Shown: positions 1 to 11,176 of the stretch, piece by piece
How the letters are laid out: every line of letters begins with the position of its first letter
Numbering within the stretch: position 1 is the first letter of the stretch
NCBI RefSeq assembly: GCF_963422355.1
Contig: NC_085085.1
Location: 9,110,664 to 9,174,663, forward strand
DNA: 64,000 nucleotides
DNA from: Corticium candelabrum
Lineage: Eukaryota > Porifera > Homoscleromorpha > Homosclerophorida > Plakinidae
Reading direction: 5' to 3'
The notes under the pieces: model-generated
Seen by the model: the letters and a program-made list of their open reading frames with translations, nothing else
Databases searched by the model: none
Told to the model about the DNA's origin: nothing
Program-made: the position numbers and the translations under genes

Positions 1-1
1 T

Positions 2-3000
2 GAGGGTGAGATAGCTGCTCATACACCACAAGGCCCTCAGAAAATATTTGAGTTTGACAAGGTTTATGGGCCAGAAACAACCCAAGAACAAGTACGATCG
101 AACACATATATAACATTAGCATTAACGTTACTATTATGATTAGGCATTAGAACTGTGACTATTCCATGTTACGTTAGGTGTTTGAGGACACTCTGCCGAC
201 TATTATGTCTTGTGCTGATGGTTACAACATTTGTATCTTGGCTTATGGTCAAACTGGATCTGGCAAAACTTACACTATGATGGGAACAGATAGTAATCCA
301 GGAGTAAATGTTAGGTATGGAAATGTGCATTTTCGTACCAACTGGTGACTAATGACGATATCATAAAGGGCTATCAAAGAGCTTCTAAGAATATGTCAAG
401 AGAGGGAGCAGATTGCATACACACTGAAGGTTTGATTCGTCTGTCTTCTCTCCTGCCTGTCTGTCTATTGCTCCTCACTGTTTAATTTTTTGTCTATCTA
501 TTGTGTTTATTGTTGCTGTGGTGAATCAATCAGTGTAATGAAAGGAGTCGCATGATGTAGACTATTTACAGTCTTATACCCCATTCACACGAGCACTCGT
601 AAGCGGGCCAGCCCATGCTGGCACGGGTCGCTGCTGAATGAAATTCTTGTGTGAAAGAGGGCGGAATCAAGTCGAGTTGAGCCGAGCCCTGCTGTCCTGG
701 TCAACTTGAGCTGGCCAGGGTCAGCTTAGCTTTAAATCATCGTGTGAATGTGAGCCAAGCCAGGCTGAAGGCCGCACATGCTCACTAGCTTCCAAGATGG
801 CGTGGGCGGAACACGAAACCTTGTGTATCATTTCTGTATGGGGTGAAGACAACGTACAGTTCTAGATCGAATTGCACGAGAAATAAGGACTTGTACACAA
901 AGTTAGTGCAACAAATAGAGGAGGCTGGATATGTATGAACGGGTGTGCAGGGTCGGGAAAGATGAAGAAGCTGAAGGGTGAATATAAAAGATAAAAGACA
1001 ATAATAATGAGAGTGGAAGATCTCGTTGTTCAACAAAAATATTTGAGGCAATGGATGGCATTCTGGGGCACAGGCCAGCAACGTGCCCACCTATTCTGTT
1101 AGACACACTTTCAGTTTCATCAGGTAGTAGTGATCAACAATCTGATGATGTCATGGCGAGCCCAGAGTTTGATAGTGAAAGAAGATTGCTGACTGATAGT
1201 TGTACACACACCGGCATTAGTGTGCTCAGAAGTTTCTGTTGCTGACGCTTGCCAAAGTACATCTGCTAACAATAAGGAGCCAAAAGGACAGAAAAGACAA
1301 CAGCAATACGGAAATAAAGGCCATGAAGTAAGGATGAAAGATATGATTGAAATGATAAAGTTTGTGAAAAAGGAAAGAATCAGATACATCACTGTTGATG
1401 GAACTTGAAGCAAAATGATGAAGTAGGAACATTTACGACTGAAAAGGAAGAGAGTATGAAGAGAGAGAGGAAAAGGGAGGATAGAGAGTTTGAAGAAGGA
1501 AAAAAGAAGAACGAGAATTTCAACTGCAGATGAGGCAGTTGATGGTAGGATTTGGGAATCAACCGCCGGCTCAATATGGCCCACTTTGTTCATATTTTGA
1601 TGATTTGCATTCTCAGCAACAATAATATACTTGTGAACTGTTGTTGGAGTTACATCTATTTGCATAACTGTAAAGATACAGCACTAATGATGTTGAAGTA
1701 TTATTATAATTGAACAACAACTCAACTATGAGCGTGTTCACACTGACATTTGGACTAACTATGATTAGGCCAACATTAATGCAAGCACGTTCACACCACT
1801 AACTAAGATCAGTAAGTTACGTGGGCACGTGAGTGTAATTAGCCTTGACAGTTTTCATCCGCCTTATCCGGCAAGAATTTGCGTGAATTGTCTTGACAAA
1901 TTCATTGCTTTAGGTTTTGAAGAGGGAAACATTTAATTTGCTTTTTCTGGCAGCTCCTATAGGGACGGCAGGATGTTGTTGCATGTACAGGCACACACCT
2001 ATTATACATCTGCCTGCGCTTCCGTATACATCGCCATGTTGTTGCTGCGTTTGTATGTTTAAACATACAACACCACATCAGAAACATTGGCGGCATGCTC
2101 TTCTTGTATACTACCTCACCTGCCAAAGTTACATGCAACCACTAATGCCACTAATCTGGTTGTAATACTACTCTTTACGGCGTTAGAATGGCGTTACACT
2201 AATCATGATTAGGACTGGTGTGAACGAGTGGCTTTAGTGCACTAACGCCCAATAACGCCAAACTAAACATGATTAGGTTAGGTGTGAACACACTTTATCA
2301 TTCCCTTGCACTTGCTTAATAAATAAATTTACTATGATGCAAAGTACCTAACTAGGGCATCACAAATATCTGATGGTCTGTTATTGTTGCTGGCAGTGTG
2401 GAGTACCCCTGGTTGACGAAGTTCTGAAACCCTTACTTCCATCCCATCATCATCAAACGAGTCCATGTGCATTTCCCACATATTGTGGAGAACACAACAA
2501 CTAGCAATAATATGCTGAACAGTGCCAATGTACATGTTGTTCTTTTTCATTAGTTGCCTCCAGCGAACCTTCAACCGACCAAATACGTTCTCAACAACTA
2601 TCCTGGTTCTTGAGAATTGATAGTTAAATTTTTTTCTTTACTCAGATGTTCATTTTGAGGAAATGGCTTAAGCAGCCATTTAACAATGGATAAGCAGAGT
2701 CACCAATGAGAAATACTGGTAAGGTGCATCCTTCAATTACTCTTGACCTCGAAATATTACCTCATTTTCTGCTTCTTTGAATAGAAAAGAATTAGTCAAA
2801 ACTCTTGCATCGTGCACACTTCCAGGCCATCCAATATAGATATTTTGAAACAAGTATCTGTAGTCAACAACAGGTTGGAGAACGACCGAATACAATCCCT
2901 TTCTGTTGTAATAATCTGTGTGATTGAGTTTGTGTGGTGTAACTGGGATATGAGTACCATCAATGGCGCCCCCACACTGAGGAAAATTGAATGACTTGGA

Positions 3001-6000
3001 AAATTTTTCAACTACATCTGAAAGCATTTCTTCTGAAGGGAATTGAATGTGATTTGGCATAAGACAATGAACAATTGCTTGACAGGTAGTCTGAACGATG
3101 GAACAAACAGTTGATATACCAATACCGAACAAGTGTTCTGTGTTCTGCTGCTGTGGCAAGACACCAAAGCATAACAGCGACTCATTTTTCAAAGCTGGCG
3201 AAGGCTCTCGTATTTGTTTTTGCGGTTCAATCTCCTGCCTCAATTTCTCACACAAATAGATAAATGTTTCTCTTCTCATTCTGAAATTAGCTTTCCTGTC
3301 GCTTGGAGTAAATTGCATTTGCACCACATATTCCCACCAGTGATTTGACCTTGACACATTTATTGTAGGTAATTAATATAACTTCAGATTGATGAAACTT
3401 GGGTAGTTACCTAGGATAGCTTCAAATATGCCTTTCTGGAGAAGGCCAGTTGATGAACATTGTTATCACAAGAGTAAACCAGGCTTCTTCTCTCCTCTGC
3501 TGCAAAAGTCGATGAAAAAACGATGAGTGCCTGTCAAAATGAAGACGACGTCAACGTCTACGCTCGGTACTTCTCCTTGATACTTTTGCCGACTGTTCCA
3601 GTGCCAGCAAGAAGTAAGCGAGGACAGCTTGTTCCATGCATGACGATGTTTGTATCTAGTGGCACATCAAGAGACATGCCGACTAAACTTGGCTGGCTTG
3701 CTTTCTTGGAACTCAGTGTGAACAAGGGCTGGCTTGTTTCATTAGCCCAGGCTGGATCGGTTTGGAGCTGTGCTCGTGTGAATGGGGTACTATTTAGTGA
3801 AGAAACCTAACTGTTTCAGTAATTTTGCCACAGGACTTACACGTTTTGGTTGTGGAGAGAGGATTCTACACCAGTTAACGCCTTGTTTTGAAGTTGACAT
3901 TATAATTTTAGATTGCTTATGCTGGACTCTGTAGCAACATCGGGGTAGGATCAGGGACTGGGAGAGACTAAATAAAGTCTTCCCAATCTTTGTAGGTATG
4001 TCATGCGAGCAGAAATGCCATGTTTTTCTAAGTTCCTAGACGGTCAGCTTAATTTATCTTAGTGTATGTGGAGGATGACATTGACCATCTGTTTGATGGT
4101 ACACATTAGCATTTCAGTATGCGGAAACCAGTGTTGAAAAGTCGTTGACAGTGAAGTGCGCTCATATCCATCACGTTTATGATGTTAGAATTATCAGCCC
4201 TTCCGAACTTGAGGGCTATGCTATGCCCATGATTAGCGGTGTGCCATTGTAGTGCGAAAAGTTGACTGTCTTTTTCTCACAGTTTGTTACTGCTGGTATA
4301 AAGTATGCCTTGATGTTTTGTTGCTTAGGTTTCTGTTCTTGAGATTTACAATGAAACTATTGTTGATCTACTTGCAAGCAGTGAACAAGCGACAAGACTG
4401 CAAACACAGACAAAGGGAAAACAAGTCTTAGTACTGGTAATGTTCTAGTTTAATGATTCTGTACTGTATATATATACTGTAATGGAAATGGTGTGTGTTT
4501 CGATCAAAAGGGAATAACAGAGGCTGAAGTTAGAACAGTGGAAGATGTTACAGATGTGCTTGAGAGAGGAAACCAAAACAGAAAAGTTGCTCAAACTGCT
4601 ATGAATTCATCTAGGTAAGGCTGCCATTGTGTATATGCTTATTTACATTCAGAGGTGTAGCTAGGCATGTAGCCGCATTGCCCAGAAACTCCCGTTTTTT
4701 GGGGCCTCTTCTCTATCATGATAACACATTCTTGGTACTATAGAAGTTAAGAGTGGAAGGCTGAACAGTGTGTTGAGATGTTCTTTCGTTGTTGGATGAC
4801 CATATCGTATTAGTATGCTTAATCAGCATGTCGGCCATTCCTGGGCATTGAAGCACTAAAATTACAATATATTTTATAATATTTGCAGCGGACACAGCAA
4901 TTAATTCTTCGGACTGGTAGGGAACCCCTTTTCAAAACCTTGGATACGCCACTACTAGGAATTTCCAAAACAGTGCCCAGGGCAGCAATACGGAAAGTGA
5001 GATTTTTATGAAAAAAAGAAATTGTGTTCTCAATAAGCGCCGGGTGCTTCGAAATAAATTCTGGAAATTGGCAGAGTGACTTGAGTACCATACAGAGTAG
5101 GCAAGTGCCTGTGAGGCCCATCTTGCAATGTCTTGCATACTTAGTCTTTATGAACTTAGGAGTACGGCCAGACCAGACTTTCCTCCTTATTTCAGGCATT
5201 TTATTAGAGCTTTCTTCTTTAATTTATCTCTCCATTCTTGTAGCCTAACCAGCAAGCAATGGCTTCAAGCCACTTTGCCTAGTAGGCATGGTGAATTCGG
5301 ATTGAACAACATTGAGTCGTTGTCTACTGATGCTTTCGTGGCATGTTGGGCACAATCTATCCAAGCACTTCTTGCTCGGTTCCCTCCATTGCTAATGACA
5401 TATCTTTGCTCTGCCAATTCGAAGGAAGGATGGCCATAGCGTTAAAGTCTTCTATTCCTAAGCAGGCAGCCTTTATGACACCAACATCTTCAATGCAAAC
5501 TTACTTGGAGTGTACCAAGCGTCCACTCTCAAAATTTATAATGACTTGGAGTCCATGAGAGATAAGGCTCATCTGAGATCTCTGCAAGGGAGGAGTGCAG
5601 GGGCGTGGTTGGCTGCTATTTCCACTTCCACAAAGTTTGCATTTAGTTCTGGTGATTACCGTTTGGCAACACGTGTGAGGTTGGGATGTACTGTATGCCA
5701 CTGTTGTCTCATTTAAGGTAGTGTGAATGTGGACGTAGGCTTAATGAACATGGTTTTCACCTTCTTACTTGCAAAACTAGGGGTAACCCAGTTTGGTCAC
5801 GCAACACCATCACTGGTGTCTGGGCTGATTGTTTAAGAACCCTTTCAGTCCCTCATCATGTTGAGTTAAGATATCATTAGGCTAACAGCAATGACCAGGC
5901 ATTTCAGTTTTTGATGCTTGCTTTGGAACATCCTATGATCTTGATATTTCAGTGGGTCACCCTCGTAAGGAAGACATAATTGAAAGAGCAGCAGATCAAA

Positions 6001-7194
6001 ATGGGTTTGTAGCACAAGCCAGAGAAGAATTGAATAAAAATATATGGACAAGATACTAGCAGCAGGACGATAGGCAAGAGCCATTTGATTAATGCTGGAA
6101 CGCTTTGGGGATTGGGACTGGGAAGCTTACAAGTACCTCCATCACTGTCTGAGAAATCGGTTGATGAATCTGGTAAGAAAAATGGAGGCCAGCTCAAGAA
6201 TTTGTCAAGGCGATGCTTATCATTTGCTCTACAATCATGTAATGCAAAGGTTTTGTCGAAGAAGATTAGCTGTCAAGTGAAGAACATTGACAGTATTAGA
6301 GAAGATTATTCACTACAACTTTGTTTCCATTAATGTGGCTTGTTTAACTCGACCCATTGGTTGAGAACTCATTATTTAGCTGAAGTGCCTTTTACTGATA
6401 TTCATGTGGCAGTATTGATGTTGAATATAAAAGGCAGACATGCAGACATGCAGACGGACGGACAGATGGACAGGCAGACAGACAGACAGACAGACAGACA
6501 GACAGGCAGACAGAACGTCTGTCTGTTCAAGTACAGAAATGCAAATTAAGAGTGATATATGGAAAAATATCACTCTTAATTTGCAAAATATATAGAAGGC
6601 CAGACATCTATGTTGCGGAATCATTCTGCATGCCAGCAGCAGAATTAGACATTGCTCCATCACATCCATTCAGTAAAGACATCCTATCTAGAGCTGCTTA
6701 TATTGATGGTGCTGCCGCATCTAGAAGAGAAAAGATCAAACATACAAAGTATGACTCCCAACTGCCACCAGGAGGGTATGCACCAACAGCAATCCCTTTG
6801 GTATTTGAACATTATGGCAGATAGGGTGACGAGGCTCACAGTTTTTAAAGACTCTTTCTCTCATGTCTTATGATGAGGCCGGTCATCAGAATGCATCCAA
6901 TTTTACAACATATTGGAGACAACGTTTATCAGTTCAGTTACAACAATGTAACGCTAGAGTGATTTCCAGGAAGACATCCCACTTACTGGAACATACAAGG
7001 AAAGTCAAGAGAATGAACAATATGCACAATTATTGATGTGCTTTACTGTACAGCCCTATATAGGGCTGGTTTCTGTAGAGTTTTAGTTTGGTAGAGATTT
7101 TGTGTGATTGGGACAGTAGAGTTGCTTAGTTGTGATGATTGTAGATTTCAATGTTGAAAATATATGTATTGGACAGACAGACAGACAGACAGAC

Positions 7195-7229
<35 letters not shown>

Positions 7230-8112
7230 GAGACTAAATAATTAAGGCATCATTGCTTTGCACCAATTGTGCTTCCGAATTCAATGCTTGCACCTACTTG
7301 TTTCAGAGCATTAGTTTTTAGAACTAGCGTCAATGTATGCTTACAGATGCGAATACAGACCGAAACATGCTCATACAAATCTGGAAGAGACCTTGCTGTT
7401 TCATCAAGAAGGCAGGATTGGTTCAAATTACATGCATTCGTAATGTCAGTCTGGCCGATTACCAGAGCAGCTGTAAGTGATGGATGAGCAGATCCAATCC
7501 ACCCTGGACTGCGACTCTTTATTGTAAGGAGAGAAAAATTGAGCAAAAGGTTTCTTCTTCTAAATACAGATGATTTTGGCAGTTGATTGCCTTAATAACT
7601 CTCCAATGGCAATACGCCTGACACTCCGTTTGACTTCAGAATAGCAAGTAGGCGAGATGCTGAAAGAAGGGTTTATGCACAGATGGCTTTGACAATCATT
7701 GAACAAATAAGAAAGACCTTTTTCAGTTGATTCAAACTCAGCTAAGATCTGCAGGTGTTCATACTGCCATCCAGATGGTCCTGTGCCTGAGCCACTCGGA
7801 AGAGTATTAACTGCTGTAAGAAATGAACCTTTGGACAACTCGATAGGACTGAAGGACTCTGCATGCTGATCTTTGGCAGTGTCGTAGTGTCTTTGTGGAT
7901 GCTTTCTTGCCAACTTTTCAGCAACACCATTGGACGTAGGTGCTAGTCCTGGGCTGGTTAGTAACTTCGCAGTTCTGGGGGCTCTCCACATTTAAGTAAT
8001 TGAAGAGCAGCTCTATGGCAAGATGTTGAATGCTTCTTGTTGTTAGTCTTAGACGTATGACCATGTGCCTGACCAGACTGATGAATTTGAAGGAGGTCAT
8101 GTCTGTCTGTCA

Positions 8113-8157
<45 letters not shown>

Positions 8158-9211
8158 ACCCCTCTGTCTACCTGTCTGTCTGTCTTTATTGAAAGACATT
8201 GCAAAGTGCGGAACATGAGCTAGCATGTTTGGATAAGTGATGCCCCAACTTGTGCAGTTTGTTTTAGTAGGTATTAAAATGATATTTTTGATTAAATAAA
8301 TTAACTATTGTATGTGTTTGTTGTGTTTAGTTCTCGGTCTCATCTTATGCTTACATTGTCACTGGAGGGTGTTGACTCTGTTTCAAAAGCAGTAACGCGT
8401 GGAAAATTGATGCTTGTTGACTTGGCTGGCTCGGAGAGGATTTCAAGAAGTGAAGCAACAGGGCAGAGACTTGTAGAAGCAGCAGCTATCAATAAGTCTC
8501 TAAGTGCACTGGGACAGGTAATAGGCATTAGACTCTGTGCGACGTTATCATCTCAATATGACCATATTTCTGTTGCAGGTATTCATGGCTCTTCGCACAA
8601 ATGCTCTGCACATTCCCTATCGCAACTCAAAGCTTACCCATTTACTGCAGCCTGCTTTAGGAGGTGACGCAAAGGTAGGTGAACAACAGCTATTTTGGCA
8701 GGCAGATGGTGGACACCAAAGCCGTTGGAGGCAGTCACAAACAGGGTGGCAGTCAGCTGTATAATGCAGACTACATACAGACTTGTGAGCTATTCACTGG
8801 GTGTAACAAAGACACAGTATTTAACGGACTGACTAGGAGCTGACTCCATATATAGGTCATATACTGACACACTGTCAGAGGATTAGTGGTTGCTTTGTTG
8901 AAAGTTGTTCGTATTTAAAGCTTTGTGGCACTTGGTACTACTTTGTACTTTGCAAACTAATTGTATTGACAGAGAGATAAACAGCAGATAGTCAATATAG
9001 AACGTACAGAACAGACTTTACACCAATTAACAAATGACTATATATAAATTTATTTATTTCTTAGGCCTGCATGTTTGTCAATGTCAGTCCAGCACAAGTT
9101 AATTTGGCTGAGACACTGAGCACACTACAATTTGGCCAGGGAGCAAGACAGATTGAGCTCGGTCCTGCTCAGAAGCATGTAACAAAAGGAGCTAAACAGG
9201 ATTTCCTGTAA
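2..9211 (+). CDS. Kinesin-14 (C-terminal motor kinesin, KIFC-like), 3' part
   Basis: ATP-driven microtubule motor; the 5' part lies before the window. Eight exons keep phase: 2-91, 178-314, 369-429, 4329-4436, 4511-4614, 8331-8517, 8579-8674 and 9065-9211 (TAA), together about 309 residues. Seen: the P-loop [11 protein letters not shown] (exon 2), an AIKELLRIC helix (exon 3), [15 protein letters not shown] (exon 4), switch I SSRSH across the exon 5/6 junction, switch II DLAGSER (exon 6), and the neck-proximal end [20 protein letters not shown] (exon 8). The protein stops about 20 residues after the motor core, as expected when the motor is C-terminal (kinesin-14), so the stalk and cargo region would be upstream. 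All junctions are GT-AG. Two introns are swollen by transposons (430-4328 by Harbinger, 4615-8330 by LINE pieces), but no motor motif is broken. The closest subgroup (KIFC3-like or another) cannot be settled here. Confidence 0.92.
797..1624 (+). pseudogene. Harbinger Myb/SANT-like DNA-binding protein, broken
   Basis: Starts [20 protein letters not shown], the tryptophan-rich opening of Harbinger-associated Myb/SANT (trihelix) proteins. Later frames carry [10 protein letters not shown] and [12 protein letters not shown], a conserved block of the same family, and the end is [18 protein letters not shown] before a stop at 1624. The blocks lie in different frames with stops between them, so the gene is dead. 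In live elements this protein brings the nuclease to the transposon ends. It points away from the nuclease gene at 2332-3357, which fits divergent transcription. Confidence 0.7.
1731..2294. mobile_element. Small non-autonomous inverted-repeat element (MITE-like) nested in the Harbinger
   Basis: AGCGTGTTCACACT at 1731 is matched by AGTGTGTTCACACC on the opposite strand ending at 2294. Subterminal CTAAxCATGATTAGG motifs occur in both halves (about 1755-1770, 2198-2210, 2260-2275). No protein is encoded. I could not find a clear target duplication, so the exact ends are uncertain. Confidence 0.5.
2332..3357 (-). pseudogene. HARBI1-type DDE transposase/nuclease (PIF-Harbinger), broken
   Basis: Read on the minus strand, 3357-2737 gives a block with [15 protein letters not shown], the catalytic neighbourhood [11 protein letters not shown] with [16 protein letters not shown], and the second acidic region [11 protein letters not shown]. 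The C-terminal block follows in another frame at 2574-2332 ([10 protein letters not shown].., [11 protein letters not shown]). These are hallmarks of the DDE_Tnp_4/HARBI1 family. The frame change around 2580-2740 and the missing stretch with the final acidic residue make it a pseudogene. It pairs with the Myb/SANT ORF in the same element. Confidence 0.85.
5130..6333 (+). pseudogene. LINE ORF, C-terminal part with restriction-like endonuclease (copy 1)
   Basis: Successive plus-strand frames give [17 protein letters not shown].., a CxC..H..C cluster ([18 protein letters not shown], about 5718-5770), and then a stretch similar to [19 protein letters not shown]. The closing block is [18 protein letters not shown].. 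and [22 protein letters not shown] knuckle plus PD..D nuclease architecture is known from LINEs that carry a restriction-like endonuclease (R2/NeSL type). Several stops and frame changes show decay. The 5' end is truncated within the kinesin intron, and the 3' end runs towards a GACA microsatellite. Confidence 0.7.
6444..6522. repeat. (GACA)n microsatellite, possible LINE tail
   Basis: Imperfect GACA/CAGA repeats downstream of LINE copy 1. A second GACA run follows copy 2 (7172-7229), which suggests this family ends in a GACA tail rather than poly(A). Confidence 0.85.
6541..6584. repeat. Perfect 18-bp palindrome with 8-bp loop
   Basis: GCAAATTAAGAGTGATAT at 6541-6558 is repeated as its exact complement at 6567-6584. 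It sits at the junction between the GACA run and the start of LINE copy 2. Confidence 0.9.
6590..7036 (+). pseudogene. LINE ORF, C-terminal endonuclease end (copy 2)
   Basis: Reads [40 protein letters not shown] and [10 protein letters not shown]. After a frame change it continues [20 protein letters not shown] with a final stop near 7036. RPDI..ELDI matches the PD..D nuclease core, one stretch of which overlaps what copy 1 encodes, so this is a separate 5'-truncated copy. A short 3' untranslated region leads into the GACA run at 7172. Confidence 0.75.
7172..7229. repeat. (GACA)n microsatellite, 3' tail of LINE copy 2
   Basis: Nearly pure GACA repeats lying where the tail of LINE copy 2 would be. 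Confidence 0.9.
7250..7991 (-). pseudogene. LINE ORF fragment: pre-RT region and start of reverse transcriptase
   Basis: On the minus strand, 7991-7560 encodes ..[20 protein letters not shown] and [14 protein letters not shown], the linker and first RT block of this LINE class. The same block recurs in the 54-58 kb LINE as SGIRPIAVSDVIRR. After a frame break, 7546-7250 continues with [20 protein letters not shown] and [13 protein letters not shown].., covering RT motif A. The orientation is opposite to copies 1 and 2, so the intron holds at least two insertions or an inverted piece. Confidence 0.65.
8098..8185. repeat. (TGTC)n microsatellite
   Basis: TGTC repeats with a few interruptions. 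This is the complement of the GACA tails, consistent with a minus-strand LINE tail. Confidence 0.9.
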
Positions 9212-10827
9212 AGAGCTTAGTGACTTTACTTAGCTTAATCTAAGTAGTATTTTTACATTGCATAATCATAGTGTGAGTAATACTTATGATATTTTGCGTA
9301 CAGATGTAAAGCGGTTTTGATTGATGAATATGTACAATTAGTACAACATGGATTTTTGTTGGCCAGATCAGAGGTCAGTGATACTTAAGTTTACGCTATG
9401 GATGGCGTCTTTTAATTGATCTTGTTGATCAGTGTGCCTGTGGAGCTGATTATATTCTGTCGATCATGCTCTGTCTCGCCTCATAGGTGGTTGCATGGTT
9501 ATCCATCTATAAGACGCAATGAAGTCCGAGATCTTTTAACTGCATGGTTTGCTAGGTGAGGTATGTTACGATGTTCAGTCTAAGCCAATTTTTCATCCAT
9601 TAAATGGAGAGTTCTGTCTCAGAAGGTGATGATGATTATGATTCAAGATAGGATATTGGAGCTTGTGGATTCTGGGAGGCAATTTTCAAAAATCTTACTT
9701 TGATGTTTGAGTATTTTAATCCAAATGCAGAGTTTTACAGCACAACCAGTTTAGCATCTTGTTGCAGAAAACAAGAGCTCGAAAAAGAGGAAATACGAGG
9801 AACAGATACAAAATGTGGAACAAGCGTCATTTACGCCTCTTGTGTTCACTTGCACTGATGGGACTAGCAAACTGACAACTACTTTTCTTAAGCGATTATC
9901 ATCACTCCTTTCTGAAAAATAATAAGCTACGTACAGTATGACCATTCTTTGGATGCGGTGTCGAATTTCCTTTGAGAGCATCCATCATGTGTCTACGTGA
10001 GAGTCGCATGCTTTCCTGAACAATGACGTGATGACATTGATTTAGTAATATGTTATAAAGATACTTTTATTGATAGTAGTTATAGTAGCAATAGTTGATT
10101 TTGCATACATAGTTATTTAGTATTGTACATACGTAATACGTACAATTTTCCGAATACACCATATCATTTATGTCTCCAATAGTTTGGTCTAGTTATGCTA
10201 ACTGCGTTGTTACGCTATGGACAATATTGTGGATGTTGCTGTAAGCTGTACGTGCTTTTTGATTTGATAATACGAATCTGTAGCCGACTGATTATAATCA
10301 TTAATACACCACATACCATGCCACAAATCGTAGACACGGAAGGACACAATACACAGTTTGTTAGATGGGACGAAATATCTGACGAAGTGGGCATTAATTG
10401 ATTATTCTATACTTAATTGTATCAGTGGCGTCATTGGACCTCTAAATTTGGGAAGGCGAGCCGCTACAGTTATGAGTTTTACAGGACCTTAGAATGTTTT
10501 CTCATGGTTGCGCCATTTTGCTTCGCAGCAAAGCAGTTCCATAATATCTATATTAGGTTATCTGGTGAGGGAGGGTCATCAGGGTAAAGCTTTTGCTGGT
10601 TCAATGGCATGCAGACTGCATAGCAAGTTGCTACCACGACACCTGGAAACAATTAGGACAAACCAACGCAATATGTTGGTGATCCCTGCTGAATCGTTCC
10701 TCTAGCTGACTCAACAGATGGTATAGGAAGGGATTGTGGTTGTACATACGTTTATTTTACAAACTTCCTTAGCTCTTCAGCTGGAGTATATTCTTTCTGT
10801 TTCTCTGCCGTCCACAATATCACGGAA
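9212..10827. other. Region without a recognisable gene
   Basis: Follows the kinesin stop codon and presumably contains its 3' UTR. Short open frames occur but none shows a conserved motif or a splice pattern I could support. Confidence 0.5.
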
Positions 10828-11018
10828 TTGATGGACTATAAGCACCAACTGCTTCTGCATTTTTTGCTTTTCTGTTCTTACTATAGTGTGGTATTAAATA
10901 GGACAACCCATGCAACTGTATTTCGAATACGGAGTAATGACAGAGATATAACAACAACACAAACAAATTTGCTCCGAGAATGTTGCTTGCGACCCAACTG
11001 TAAAACCATGCCTGACAG
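10828..11018 (+). CDS. Possible first exon with signal peptide (receptor gene)
   Basis: An ATG is followed by a basic residue and a hydrophobic run (HQLLLHFLLFCSYYSVVL), as in a signal peptide, then by cysteines (ECCLRPNC). It ends at a good donor (CAG|GTAACC) in phase 2. An AG at the TSP1 exon (..CTCAAG|T) would restore the frame, which makes it a candidate first exon of the receptor at 12550-15391. A diverged copy of 10898-10966 lies at 11271-11340. The join is inference. Confidence 0.35.
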
Positions 11019-11086
11019 GTAACCAGTCAAACTATTCAGTCAAACAGTAACCCACTCAGGAGCTATTTTACTGTATGCATTATCTA

Positions 11087-11091
<5 letters not shown>

Positions 11092-11167
<76 letters not shown>

Positions 11168-11176
11168 TGTGTGTGT
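11092..11176. repeat. (GT)n/(GTGC)n microsatellite
   Basis: An alternating GT run passes into GTGC and back to GT. Confidence 0.95.

Larger units (their letters stand above)
577..3789. mobile_element. PIF-Harbinger DNA transposon, decayed, in a kinesin intron
   Basis: The ends are a perfect 20-bp inverted repeat, TACCCCATTCACACGAGC.. at 577-596 and its complement at 3770-3789. The flanking triplets are TTA and CTA, close to the 3-bp TWA target duplication of this superfamily. Inside are the two genes typical of Harbinger: a Myb/SANT-like DNA-binding ORF (+, 797-1624) and a HARBI1-type nuclease (-, 2332-3357), both broken. A smaller inverted-repeat element seems to have inserted between them (1731-2294). 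The element lies wholly within the kinesin intron 430-4328. Confidence 0.85.

Noticed and set aside
4819..5199. 126-codon minus-strand frame in the kinesin intron
   Set aside because: Overlaps plus-strand LINE-like sequence, has no family motif, and competing frames occur on the other strand.
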